From assembly GCF_012489685.1 (NCBI RefSeq), contig NC_080044.1:54436964-54500963 (forward strand): a stretch of 64,000 bases of DNA. The letters run 5' to 3'. Numbering within the stretch: the first letter of the stretch is position 1; each line of letters opens with the position of its first letter. Below, piece by piece: positions 44,957 to 56,268 of this stretch. The notes under the pieces were generated by a model. The model was not told where the DNA came from and did not search any database. It saw only the letters and a list, made by a program, of their open reading frames with translations. The stretch is from Lotus japonicus (taxonomy: Eukaryota; Streptophyta; Magnoliopsida; Fabales; Fabaceae). The position numbers and the translations under genes were made by a program.

Positions 44957-45892
44957 ATCCGGATACATATTGTGCATTTCACGCATACATTCATGCTGAC
45001 TGAGATTGTGTGCTGTTTGTTTATTGAAGCAATGTTAGAGCCATAACATGCTAGGATTGTTTATATGTATATATATCAACATATATCTATACCCCATATC
45101 ACATGTTGAGTGTATATCTACTTATTGCTGTGAGTTGACCCTAGCGCCTTGGCTTTGTTTGTATGTTTGTGTTTGGGCGGTCGGCCTGCTGCCAGATGTC
45201 GATGGCCGACTGGTGTTCGATGGTCTCTCCCTCGGGGGGGATCAGATATGAGCTTGTGGATCGGGATGCCCCCACCGCTTGGGTGATCGATGTTGTGGGT
45301 CATCGAGCGACGTACCGGGGAAGGGTCATGGAGGACCGGACTGACGAGTGTGAACATCTGACGAAAGAAGTTCTACGACGCATGGAGCTGAGCTTCAACT
45401 TGCCGTCTTCAGTTCGCCGAGGACTCGGATGTGTGAGCAGTTATGGGTTGGTAGAGTTAGGCAGGCGTCATATTTGTGTAGAGCTCTGATTCGTTTTGCT
45501 TTTGGGACGGGGTAGGTTCCCGACGCATGGCTTTTGTGTGGTTCTCTTATTGAGGGATCACAGTGAGTCAGTCGGACTATAGGAGTCTTTGCTTAGGCCA
45601 TTTTGAGGCCGACTTTCTCCCAGTGGATTGTAATTATAACCTTTTCACTTACACTTCTGGGTCTGTATATATTTGCCTAAGGGCACACTACTTTGGAGTC
45701 ACTGCGAGTGCGCGTGACATGGGAGTGCAGCTGAGGCTGTACACGTGTATATATTTGTGTGTTGGTTGGGTTTTGTCTTTATTTTCTATTGCTTGATTTA
45801 AAAGGTATCAAACAAAAAAAAATTACCTGTTTTCAGCGTAAAGTCTATTTTTGGTTACTAAAGTGACACCTGGAAATCGGGGTGTTACATTG

Positions 45893-45904
45893 TGGTATCA
45901 GAGC
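45893..45904 (+). promoter_or_regulatory. Primer-binding site, initiator tRNA-Met
   Basis: TGGTATCAGAGC, three bases after the 5' LTR, is complementary to the 3' end of plant initiator tRNA-Met and is the standard site in Tekay elements. Confidence 0.92.
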
Positions 45905-46089
45905 TTAGTCGAGTCTTTTGGGAGTCTTTGGGGAATAGGTCTTCTGTGCTAGGTTGTGTGACTCTGCAAAGAGTGAAAATTGATTGTCTGCAGAGCGATT
46001 TTCGCTCTAATTGCTTGCGTTACTACTCAATCGGATTGAGTGGTTTGTCTAGTGCTACCGTATGGTTAGTACTAATCGGACGTTCGATG

Positions 46090-46680
46090 GGATATAGGAT
46101 GGTGGATCTTAACCGGATGGCGGAGGCTACACGTGAGCATCATCAACGACTGATGGCGACAGCAATGTATCAATAAAGAGGAATGAACCGAATTGGAGCT
46201 GGGGGACCAATGAGGTCAGGTTCCCAAGGCTACAACGGAAGGAAGAGTTACCATAAGTGGGGACCATATCAGCGTTCCGAGGGAAGAAATCTTATCTCAA
46301 GAGTCTACAAACCAACGACTGCTGATACTGGAGGGGAGCCAGTTGGTGACAAAGGTGTGACATGTACTCGTTGCAGAAAGTTTGGGCATTTTGCTAACAA
46401 ATGCTCAGTGATTGGACGGAGATGCTTCAAGTGTAACCGAGAGGGGCATCTAGCTGTGAACTGCAAGACCAAAGAAAGTCTATGCTTCAATTGCAACCAA
46501 CCGGGACATTTCTCCCAAGATTGCAAGGCACTCAGGGGCGAATCATCAGGGAATGTTGGGAAAGGAAAACAACTTGCTACAGAGGAAAGGATTCATATCA
46601 AGGGAGGAGCAAGAGTTGAGGAGTCGAACGAGGAAGAACGTGGGAACGATGGTAATATTTTAACTGTTCTTTTACTCTAG
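46090..46680 (+). pseudogene. Tekay gag fragment with three zinc knuckles
   Basis: The N-terminal and core gag regions are mostly deleted; a short stretch MVDLNRMAEATREHHQR precedes a stop and then MNRIGAGG at 46183. Three CCHC knuckles follow: CTRCRKFGHFANKC, CFKCNREGHLAVNC and CFNCNQPGHFSQDC. The frame ends in a TAG at 46678. It may bind nucleic acid but lacks the particle-forming domain. Confidence 0.82.
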
Positions 46681-47678
46681 AATAACTTACTCTTTTATAT
46701 TCAAGCGAGTGTGACGCGCCTAACTTGTATTTACTACTTAGACTATGATCCTATGATTATTATCCCTAGTAGGACCTTATTCGAAGTTGCTCGTGATTTA
46801 ACTATAGAGGTTACACGAGATCTAGAATAGCACGCGGAGCTAGGGAGTTGTTTTACCGAGGCGTTGATAAGGAAGCTAGGATCTCAGGGAAATTCCTTAT
46901 GGGTACGAATCGTAGGATTTTAGGGCGTTTAGTTTTGAAGCGGAGTCGTTAGAGGATCTTTCGGCAAAAGGGATTCATTCGACCGAGTGTTTCACCGTGG
47001 GGAGCGCCAGTGTTGTTAGTCAAGAAGAAGGACGGAAGGTCGAGATCGTGGGTGGATTATCGACAATTGAACAAGGCGACGATCAAGAACAGATACCCGT
47101 TGCCGAGGATAGATGATTTGATGGACCAACTACGAGGGGCTACCGTATTTTCCAAGATAGATTTGAGGTCAGGCTATCGTCGGATCAGAGTGAAGATTGA
47201 GGATATACCGAAGACTGCTTTCAGGACACGTTAAGGACACTACGAGTACCTAGTGATGCCGTTTGGAGTGACGAATGTACCTGCTGTTTTCATGGATTAC
47301 ATGAACCGCATCTTTCAGGAGTTCTTAGATCGGCGTGTGGTGGTGTTTATTGAGGACATATTGATCTATTCGAAGGACGCGAATAAACATGAAGGACATT
47401 TGCGCCAAGTTTTACAATTGTTGAGAGAGAAAAAGCTGTATGAGAACCCTTCCAAGTGTGAATTCTGGCTGGAGGAAGTCAATTTCTTAGGCCATGCTAT
47501 CTCGAAGGAGGGCATAGCTGTGGATCCAGCGAAAGTGGAGACTGTTTTGGCTTGGGAGCAACCGAAGATGGTGACAGAGATCAGAAGTTCTGTGGATTTA
47601 GCTGGATATTATAGACGCTTCATTGAGGGATTTGCCAAGATTGTTGGACCTTTGACTCAATTGACGAGGAAGGATTAA
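46681..47678 (+). pseudogene. Tekay reverse transcriptase fragment, catalytically altered
   Basis: After degraded protease-region sequence, RT reads [41 protein letters not shown] and [10 protein letters not shown]; a stop follows FRTR. It resumes as [13 protein letters not shown], then [11 protein letters not shown], where the usual IDD is IED (codons 47349-47357), changing the first catalytic Asp. It ends at LTQLTRKD, stop. RNase H and most of integrase are gone. Confidence 0.85.
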
Positions 47679-49739
47679 TCTTTTACATGGATTGAGGGTG
47701 TGTGGTTCCGTAGCAGAATCGTTAGGAACTTGATATCAGGATATTTGTGGTTACTGGATGTTAGGATCTCATTGTCTGTTCCAGTGGGTTTTTCTAAATT
47801 TCCACCTTCGATGTATTAGGCCTGATCAACCTAATATTGAGGGGGTGATATTCGGAATCACAGCTGATAATGGACCTTGATAGAAGGATGTGTAAGATGA
47901 ATTTGAATTGATTGAGGATTAGTCGGATTTGGGAGGAAAGTTCGTGTTAAGCATTTGATTGTACAAGATTAAGATTTGAACCTTTGGAAGTTGATGATTT
48001 TCGTATAGACATTGATTGGTTAGTTCGTGTGATTACTCCAAGTAGAGGTAGACTAAGCCAATAGAATTGATGTTGGAAAATCTTTAAGTATTTTCTCGGA
48101 AGTTATGAAGTCATAGGTTATGTGATTTCTGACGTGGGATTATTAGAGATTAGATAGGTTGGATTTAATATCCGGTTATAGATGATTGTTTGATGGTAGC
48201 GAGATTGAGAAGAATTAACTCTGAACTAGATTGTTATAGTCGAGTTCGAGGAATAAGTTTTGCTAAGCGTTGGATTAATATGTGGAGACATTATAGTCTT
48301 AAGAGATGAATTTTCGCTTGAAAAGTGTTGAATTAATGATTAAGTTGGAGAAAGAAAGTTTTAGCATAAGTTGAATACTTGAGGCTGGTGATATGGATTC
48401 CAAGGAAATATGCTGAGATTACTAAGTGAGATTTACTAAGTTGGATTGAAATCTTAGGGTTAAGATTGAATCTTGAGAGTCGAGAATCGCATACGAGTAA
48501 GAGATCTTACAGTTGTAGCTGTGACAATAGGAGTTGAATCTTAGAAGAATGAAGACCTGGAGATGGGTTTCGGGTTAAGACCATTGAGGTATAATATAAG
48601 AGTGATCTTGAAGTAAATGAATCTTGGGTTGTGTAGGGTCATAAGGTTGGTTATAAGTTGGTGATCGATTGATGTTGATCATGAGGTTGCAGACATAATG
48701 AGCCATGTGATATGATTTGAATGATGTTAGCATAATAAGTTGTGGATGTGAAAGCATGACGACACTGGTCAGGTCGTTTGGGTAAGTGAAGGAGTTATAG
48801 TTTTTAAGAAACGGATATTCATTTAAGAAGTATTGAAGGATTAAAGGACATTAGAGGACCAAACTTGGAGAAGGTTTAGGTTTTAAATCTATGAATGTCT
48901 GTCTAAGGTGTGAAGGACTCAAAGTTTGTCAGAATTTGATTGGGAGATTAAGAAGTTGATTGACGAGATGGTGGTTGAGTCCCAAAAGGAGGGTGTTGGT
49001 GTTAAGATGAATACTTGAAGTTGTTATGTTTGGACAAGTTTCTTAGAGCTTAAGAGTGGATGAAACTTTTTTTATGGATTTTGATGATGCATATTACGGT
49101 TAACAAGTGAATTTTACTAAGGTTGAATGAGAATCCTAGGGCTAAGGTTGACCTAGTGAGCTGAGATTCATGTACACATACGAGATTTAGTGGTGTTAGC
49201 GGTTACGATAGAGTTAAATCTCAGAATGTTGAAGGATCGGATGATAAGATGGCTAGTTAAGTCCCTTGAGGTATAGTTATGATGTAATCTACTAGAGGAT
49301 AAGTCTCGATTTATGCGAAGTGTTAGGGATTTCAGTAAGTGTAAATAGGTTTGAGTGAGGGAAGTTCTAAGGAAGAAGACGATAATAATGGATTGTTAGA
49401 TATTAAGAAGAGGATTATCTTATAAGTTGTTGGTAACTTGATGTTGAAAGGGATAAGATTAGTGAAGGACAAGAAATAAGGACATAAGTCGATTTTTAAT
49501 TCGAATGGTGACTAAGTAGGAGATTGATTTCATTGTGCGAGTGATGATAGTTACGAAGTTGGATGTGACGTTAATGGACTATTAGATTCCAACGCAATGT
49601 TTCGTCTAAGAGTTATCGAACGAACAAGTGATGGACTGTAGATGAAGATCACGAGGACAAGTTGAGTATCTACTTTGAGATGACAGAGAGGCACTGAGTT
49701 TAAGAAGAATTCCGGACGACCGAAAGTAAAGAAGTAAGT
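47679..49739 (+). other. Degenerate Tekay interior
   Basis: GA-rich, stop-riddled sequence between the RT fragment and the integrase tail. Repeated words such as TTGAATCTTAGG and GAGATT recur, but I find no readable RNase H or integrase core. It occupies the place of those domains. Confidence 0.55.
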
Positions 49740-50012
49740 GGCTAAGGTTGTGCGACTGCACGGAATGCCAACCGGTATCATTTCAAGCAGAGGTCCGACG
49801 CAAGTAATCGAGTCAGACGACATGAGGTTGAATGATGTTTTGTCTTTTGAGACGCCGATAGTTAGCAGTGGGGATAGAAGAGTGAAACAGTTAAGGGGAA
49901 GGCAGATTGCTTAAGTAAAGATTTTGAGGAACAATGACACAGGCACTACTACATGGGAATTGGAAGATAAGATCAAGGAACTGTATTCCGAACTTTTTGC
50001 AGAGCTCTGAGT
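49740..50012 (+). pseudogene. Tekay integrase tail and chromodomain remnant
   Basis: Translated pieces VRLHGMPTGIISS (integrase core near the second Asp) jump to DDMRLNDVLSFETPIV and DRRVKQLRGRQIA, then a stop. A chromodomain end follows: ILRNNDTGTTTWELEDKIKELYS. This C-terminal chromodomain places the element among chromoviruses. The rest of integrase between the two pieces is deleted. Confidence 0.75.
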
Positions 50013-50027
50013 TTCGAGGACGAAACT

Positions 50028-50047
50028 TTCTTTTTGGAGGGGAGTAT
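50028..50047 (+). promoter_or_regulatory. Polypurine tract region of the Tekay element
   Basis: TTTTTGGAGGGGAGTAT directly precedes the 3' LTR; the GGAGGGGAG core is the expected plus-strand primer. Confidence 0.8.
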
Positions 50048-53000
50048 TGTAAGACCCGGATTTTCAGAACAAGTTAAGTTTCCGACTCACACGTAGAAAT
50101 AGTGTAAGCGTGACAGGAGTTTGACATTTGAGAAAGATTAATGAAGAAGAAAGTTCAGGAATTGCTTGAGGAATGTTGCGTAGCTGTTTTCGGAGTTAGT
50201 GCGAGTCGTCTGCACACCTGCCTTATGGCAAGCGTGTCCAGAATAGGCTATTTCGCTCTTAAAGCAACGTTTTGAGTGAGATTTCGAACTCTCGGAAAAT
50301 TTAAAGATTCTTTTTATTTTTCCATCGACCAGCGTTTCATTTCGGAACTCTGGACTGTACGCACGATAGGTTTCACTTTTCGGATGTCCGCCGACGCTAA
50401 TTTCTTTGCTTCGAAACCCTATTTTCGAGCAATGGATGAATACTTTTTCTATTCGGGACTTCTAACGAAGATTCCGTCCGCGATGTCAGATTTGTTTCGA
50501 CGTTTCCAATCTTTCTTCTGTTGGAAGTTTTGTCGTTTGAGCATCACAGCAAAAAGTAGTTTTTCGGGGCAGATTAACCGACACCGCTTTTGAGTTTTTC
50601 GATATCGTTTTTCCCAAATCTTAGATGTTTGTTTTGAGTTCTGGAATTCTGACGCTAGAATCTCTCTTAGAATTCCACGGTGTTCGTGCTGCAAAAATCG
50701 GAATCGCGAAATTTTCATTTTCCCGCGATTTCGCCCGCCTATAAATAGGCGAAAAAGCTAATATCCTCTTCATTTTCACCATTTTGGCCGAGAATTGTAG
50801 AGAGAGAGGGAGAGGAGAGATTTTCGTGAAATCTTGACCAATCTTCGTGCAGTTCGTCCCTACTTCTAGGTATCAAGGTAACTAACCCGATTCCTACCTC
50901 TGATTGTTGTTTCTGTTGCGTTTCTGAAGCCGTTTCTGTGCTCTAAGTTTTGAGCTTTTTCTAAAATTGTCTGATTTCTCTGATTTCTCGCTTGGGTTAT
51001 GTTCCTTATGTCCCCTGAGTCTAAAACCTCTGTCAGTAAACTCTGATTGCGATTCAGTTGTCCAGGATCTGAAAAATTGACTCAAAACTCTTTTTGTCTC
51101 ACATTTCGAAACTTTATTGTCGTAAAGACTTAATATGACTTCGTGCCTTTAGGATTTGTTGTCACGGATATCATGAGGATCGTTGCTGTCAAATTTGTTT
51201 TCAGAACTGATAACTTTGAAGTTTTGAGCCTTTATTTTGGACCAAAATGCCCCTGCGTAGTCGTATTTCGGCCCGATTGTCCGAAAATTGTTCTGACAGT
51301 TTCTTTGCCTTAGTTTTACCCTAAAACTACCTTGTAAACTGATTTGATCGAAGAAAAAGAGCCGAAGCCCTTTTCTCCTTTTGGCCGTGGGTTTTTCCTA
51401 AGGGGAGGGGAGTTTTTCGTTTTCGAAAACTTGTCCTTTCGTACCTGTTTGTCGTATTCTGAAGCTTTGATGCTTTGTCTATCGTTTATGTATTGTATTG
51501 CGATCGAACTAATCGATTTTGTGTGGTTTCTGCTTTGTTTTTCCTCCGAGGTTCAGTTGAAGGAACTTTGGAAGTTTCAAGGCATTCCTGTGAAGGAGAT
51601 TTGATTTGCGAAGCTGGATCAGCTCGAGGTTAGGGCAACTTACTATATATTAGCTATGACTGCATGATAGGCGTCGATAAATTCGACTTATGTTTTATCT
51701 GATGTTGTTTTTGATGATGAGTTGATGTTATGATGCTTTTCCATACTTGTGATGTTGTGCTTTTGTTGGATTGAGCGTTTTGACGCAATTTCGGAGTGGA
51801 GATTCATTGATCTGGTGATCTTTGATATTTCGGGTTGGATGAACAACCCTAGGCAAGTCCAAATGTGGGGTTTGAGACTTAGCCATATGTTGGAATTCTT
51901 AGACTTTCCCCAGGAAATGTATTTTGGGTGGTTGATCTTTGAAAACTTAGAATGATAGAGCTTTGAAAAACTAAAGACTTGGGAAACTTAGACTTTGAGA
52001 AATAAACTCATAACTTGACTAATTCGAATTGAAACAATTTTTATTAACGTTTAAGCATAGGAGAACTGAAGGGGAAAATATTTACGAAAGACGGGGAAAA
52101 GTCGACTTTGTTGTGGGTTTGGAGAGTTATCGGAATTGGGGGAAGCCACTAAGGTGAGCTATGGTGATGATTGAAAGTCACCGAGTACTCTAGTACTCTT
52201 GGGGATTGTTGTGGAGCCGTGTTGTATTGACCGACACCTAGTGCTCTTGTTGTTTGGGCTGTGTTGTATTGACCGACACTAGACCCTTGTGTATTCTGTG
52301 GATGGAGTTGTGTTGTATTGACCGACACTTACTCCGAGTTGTGTTGTATTGACCGACACTAACTCATGGGTTTGTTGAGATTGGGTTGTGAGCTAAACAC
52401 TTTCGTGGTAAGGGCGATTCGTTGTTTGGCTAACCACGTTGCATTCAATCGGGTGAATAACGGGAATGGTTCACCTGTGCATATCATGGTGAATAACGGG
52501 AATGGTTCACCTTGCATTAATGATGAATAACGGGAATGGTTCATCATTCGGTGAATAACGGGAATGGTTCACCAAGGATGAATAACGGGAATGGTTCATC
52601 CAGGACGGATTTCATCCAGGATGGATAACGGGAATGGTCCATCCATAGTGAAAATGCTTCACTTGTGGCGAACGGGAACGCGTCACAAATCCGGATACAT
52701 ATTGTGCATTTCACGCATACATTCATGCTGACTGAGATTGTGTGCTGTTTGTTTATTGAAGCAATGTTAGAGCCATAACATGCTAGGATTGTTTATATGT
52801 ATATATATCAACATATATCTATACCCCATATCACATGTTGAGTGTATATCTACTTATTGCTGTGAGTTGACCCTAGCGCCTTGGCTTTGTTTGTATGTTT
52901 GTGTTTGGGCGGTCGGCCTGCTGCCAGATGTCGATGGCCGACTGGTGTTCGATGGTCTCTCCCTCGGGGGGGATCAGATATGAGCTTGTGGATCGGGATG

Positions 53001-53621
53001 CCCCCACCGCTTGGGTGATCGATGTTGTGGGTCATCGAGCGACGTACCGGGGAAGGGTCATGGAGGACCGGACTGACGAGTGTGAACATCTGACGAAAGA
53101 AGTTCTACGACGCATGGAGCTGAGCTTCAACTTGCCGTCTTCAGTTCGCCGAGGACTCGGATGTGTGAGCAGTTATGGGTTGGTAGAGTTAGGCAGGCGT
53201 CATATTTGTGTAGAGCTCTGATTCGTTTTGCTTTTGGGACGGGGTAGGTTCCCGACGCATGGCTTTTGTGTGGTTCTCTTATTGAGGGATCACAGTGAGT
53301 CAGTCGGACTATAGGAGTCTTTGCTTAGGCCATTTTGAGGCCGACTTTCTCCCAGTGGATTGTAATTATAACCTTTTCACTTACACTTCTGGGTCTGTAT
53401 ATATTTGCCTAAGGGCACACTACTTTGGAGTCACTGCGAGTGCGCGTGACATGGGAGTGCAGCTGAGGCTGTACACGTGTATATATTTGTGTGTTGGTTG
53501 GGTTTTGTCTTTATTTTCTATTGCTTGATTTAAAAGGTATCAAACAAAAAAAAATTACCTGTTTTCAGCGTAAAGTCTATTTTTGGTTACTAAAGTGACA
53601 CCTGGAAATCGGGGTGTTACA
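50048..53621 (+). repeat. 3' LTR of the Tekay element
   Basis: 3574 bp. It carries the same landmarks as the 5' LTR: palindromic TATA at 50736, fourfold repeat at 52220, hairpin array at 52452. Only a one-base C-run difference was noticed in a by-eye comparison. It ends at 53621 and is followed by CATTG. Confidence 0.93.
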
Positions 53622-53626
53622 CATTG

Positions 53627-54016
53627 CTTTAAGGGTAAAAGAACCTCATAAGCAGAATTGTGCAATCTTTCAATGGGTTTCCACATATCTAATGCTTTTA
53701 CTGACATGGTGAATTTATTTTTTAACCTTACCTCCACATCCTTCCGTTGAAACAATTTCCCTTTTAACATGAACTCGTGCTCCAGCAAATCACTTTTTGG
53801 ATCATATTCTGCTCTGCATATCAGTAAAAGATGCAATCATATCTCAATAATTTAAAATTTGAAATGAAAATAATGCAAATTAATTAGTGATACATGTAAG
53901 TCCTTGTGAGTTCATCTAATCTAACACCATGATTGCAGAAAGATATTGAAGTGGGTAGCCACTCTGTCACAGGTATGCCACATACAGCTGCATAATTAGC
54001 ATAACCATGCCTCAAG
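53627..54016 (-). pseudogene. Two exons of an unrecognised plant gene interrupted by the Tekay element
   Basis: On the minus strand the exon 54016-53894 (LRHGYANYAAVCGIPV to DELTRTY) has an ATATAG acceptor and a GTATCA donor. It splices in frame to an exon starting at 53813 (AEYDPKSDLLEHEFML, DMWKPIERLHNSAYEV), which runs into the Tekay insertion at 53627. I do not recognise the family. It lies tail-to-tail with the SPC22-like pseudogene. In-frame splicing suggests a real gene before the insertion. Confidence 0.5.
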
Positions 54017-56263
54017 CTATATATTGCAGCTGAAGTTCATCACATATCATTAAAATTAAAACTTAAATGTATTCTATGGCTTACTTTATATAGACTAACC
54101 ACTACATTATTTAACAAAATGTTTTATGTTTCCTTACTCCTTAGCTTTGAGTACCTTATAACATTCATTATGTCCTACATCTTATAATTTTCCATGTGCA
54201 TATGTCCCTCATGGGGGAAATGATGGATGGAATTTTTCATCCATTTTCTAAATTTTGTGAGCATTCTCTCATGCACCTTGTCATCCATAACACTTTTATT
54301 TTTATGGTTTCTCCTTCTTTGGTTCTCAGCCCTTATCCCCATCTACCCATAGAAAATTCAGGTCCAAAAATATCACAATGTTTCAAGAAATTTTGTTGAG
54401 TAAAGCCTACTGTACATTTCAGGTTGTTGTAGAATGTAGACTGTCCAAGGAGACACCTGGTTGTTTCTGCCATTTAATGTAGAAAACTTGAACCCAAGGC
54501 AATGGAAGATAGATGTTTTAATTGAATTTTGATATAAGGAAGTAAGATAGACATCACCACAGTATAGGATAATAGGCATAGGGAGTAAGGAATTTAATTA
54601 GCTTCTTTCAAGTTATTTTTCTACATCATTGGTTGGCTACGTTCATATATTGGTTGGCTACTTTCATGTATAGTTTTGTTCTACTATTTTTTTTTAATCT
54701 TATTGAGGTAATAAAATGCTGCTGTTCCTCATAGATTCCAAAGGCCTTCAGGAGTAATTCCTTCTTCAATGCTGGGTTTGGAGGCTTTTACAGGAAGTCT
54801 TGATGACTTTGGCTTTGAAGATAATCTAAGTTTTAATGATATGAATTTGACTTAATAATGCAGTTGCTGATTTTTTCTTTAAAATCAATACCAAGTTGTT
54901 GTACCTTCTCTTTTCGGTGTTTCACTACCAAATGTGTGTGTGAGAGAGAGAGAGAGAGAGACATACAGACAGAGTTCAGTGACTGTGTTAAAGAATTAGT
55001 GAATTAGTTTTGATCCATTAAATTGGCATGTATATTAGGACTAAGTTTATGATGTGGATGAAGTTAAGCAGCAGCTTTTGTGTTCCCGCATTTTATTCTC
55101 ATCCCTATCCTTTCAGGTTGTGCATGATAAGTGTGACTGGTGATTCTTGTGATTGATTTTGGTTGAATGACTACAGATAATACAAATGGCAGAGTTTCAC
55201 ATAATATGGCTTCATTTGAATGAGCTGAAGTTACAGACATTTGGACATTCTCTTCAATAATATTGATGGCATTCATTGTTTGGTGTTGCTTCTTATTGCA
55301 AGCTCTTGCTATGCTTATATTTTTTGTGTCGAAAGTAACATATCCTGATGATTGTTGTAGTTCTTTCTTAGTCGATTGTAACACACATCTCTATATGTTT
55401 TAAATTTGAGTCTTCACTTCGGACAATGAAACTATATTTATATACCCTCATTCTCATTTATGTATGTAACTTATCTCTTTAAAATACATATCCTCTCTAC
55501 TTTCCTTGAAGCTTGGCTCTCACTTAAAATTAGTGTAAAAAAAAACTCCAATTCAATTGTACGACAACAACAACGAAAGCTTTATCCAACTAAGGTCGGT
55601 TATATGGATCACTCGATCCATTTGTTACTAATTATTTTTAACGTAATTTTTTTCCCATTGAGATCATTGTGGTTCTTATTATGGGTTCAACTGAAAATAA
55701 CATAAGGGAGTTTTTAATTTGTAAAAGAAAAGTTTCCGGATAAGTGTTTTCCTTGCTCAGTTTATCAAGTTGCTACTAACTCTTTTCAAATTAATATGTT
55801 TGCTTGCTAAATGTTATTATTTAATTTTCCATTTCTTGAATTTCTTTTTATTGGTGATGAAAGATTAATTTTACCATTCTATTTTTGAATCTTTCAATTA
55901 AATAAAAATATTCACGTTTTCAATGAATGAGTCCGAATTTTCTGATAAACAAAAAAATGAATACGTCCGATGGATGGTCTAATAATATTTTTTACCAATT
56001 GTGTTTTATTCTACTAATAAAATTATATATTTTACCATTATCTTGAATTTAAGTTGAATATATAATTGAAATTTTATAAATATATAAATTATAAAATATA
56101 AATAAATATTACATGGCACAAGTATTTAGTACTTCTTATTTGTGAGTTTGAATTTCACTATTCCTAAGAAACCACTAATTACGTTGTGCCATCTGACCTA
56201 ATTTTTTTGCTCTAAGGTTGGGTACTAATTCAATTAACCAACATTTGAGCAACATATATTATA
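54017..56263. other. Host or degraded sequence, no gene assigned
   Basis: Intron-like AT-rich sequence with a (GA)n microsatellite at 54942-54960. A 106-codon minus-strand open stretch at 55064-55384 has no recognised domain. A short repeat at 56110-56205 is shared with 29930-30010. Confidence 0.4.
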
Positions 56264-56268
56264 TACCT

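Larger units (their letters stand above)
42315..45889 (+). repeat. 5' LTR of the Tekay element
   Basis: 3575 bp, starting TGTAAGACCC and ending GGGTGTTACA. A TATA box TATAAATA lies at 43007-43014 inside a perfect palindrome. A fourfold repeat of GTGTTGTATTGACCGACAC is at 44488-44627 and a hairpin array at 44720-44956. It differs from the 3' LTR by one base in a C-run near 43283 as far as I could compare. Confidence 0.93.
42315..53621 (+). mobile_element. Tekay-type chromovirus (Ty3/gypsy), young but coding-defective
   Basis: CATTG duplicates flank it (42310-42314, 53622-53626). LTRs are 42315-45889 and 50048-53621. The primer site TGGTATCAGAGC matches initiator tRNA-Met, and a GA-rich polypurine tract precedes the 3' LTR. 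Internal DNA (4158 bp) holds a gag zinc-knuckle fragment, a broken RT, and remnants of the integrase end and chromodomain. The LTR ends TGTAAGACCC / GGGTGTTACA are typical of Tekay/Del elements. Confidence 0.9.

Noticed and set aside
45163..45489. 108-codon ORF in the Tekay LTR (repeated at 52895)
   Set aside because: It lies within the LTR leader, has no domain resemblance, and is overlapped by other short frames; probably fortuitous.
55064..55384. 106-codon minus-strand open frame
   Set aside because: No recognisable domain, start context or splice partners; kept as unassigned sequence.
55391..55410. 5' end of the plus-strand Helitron that terminates at 60373
   Set aside because: TCTCTATATG fits loosely and follows A, but alone it is too weak to fix a boundary.
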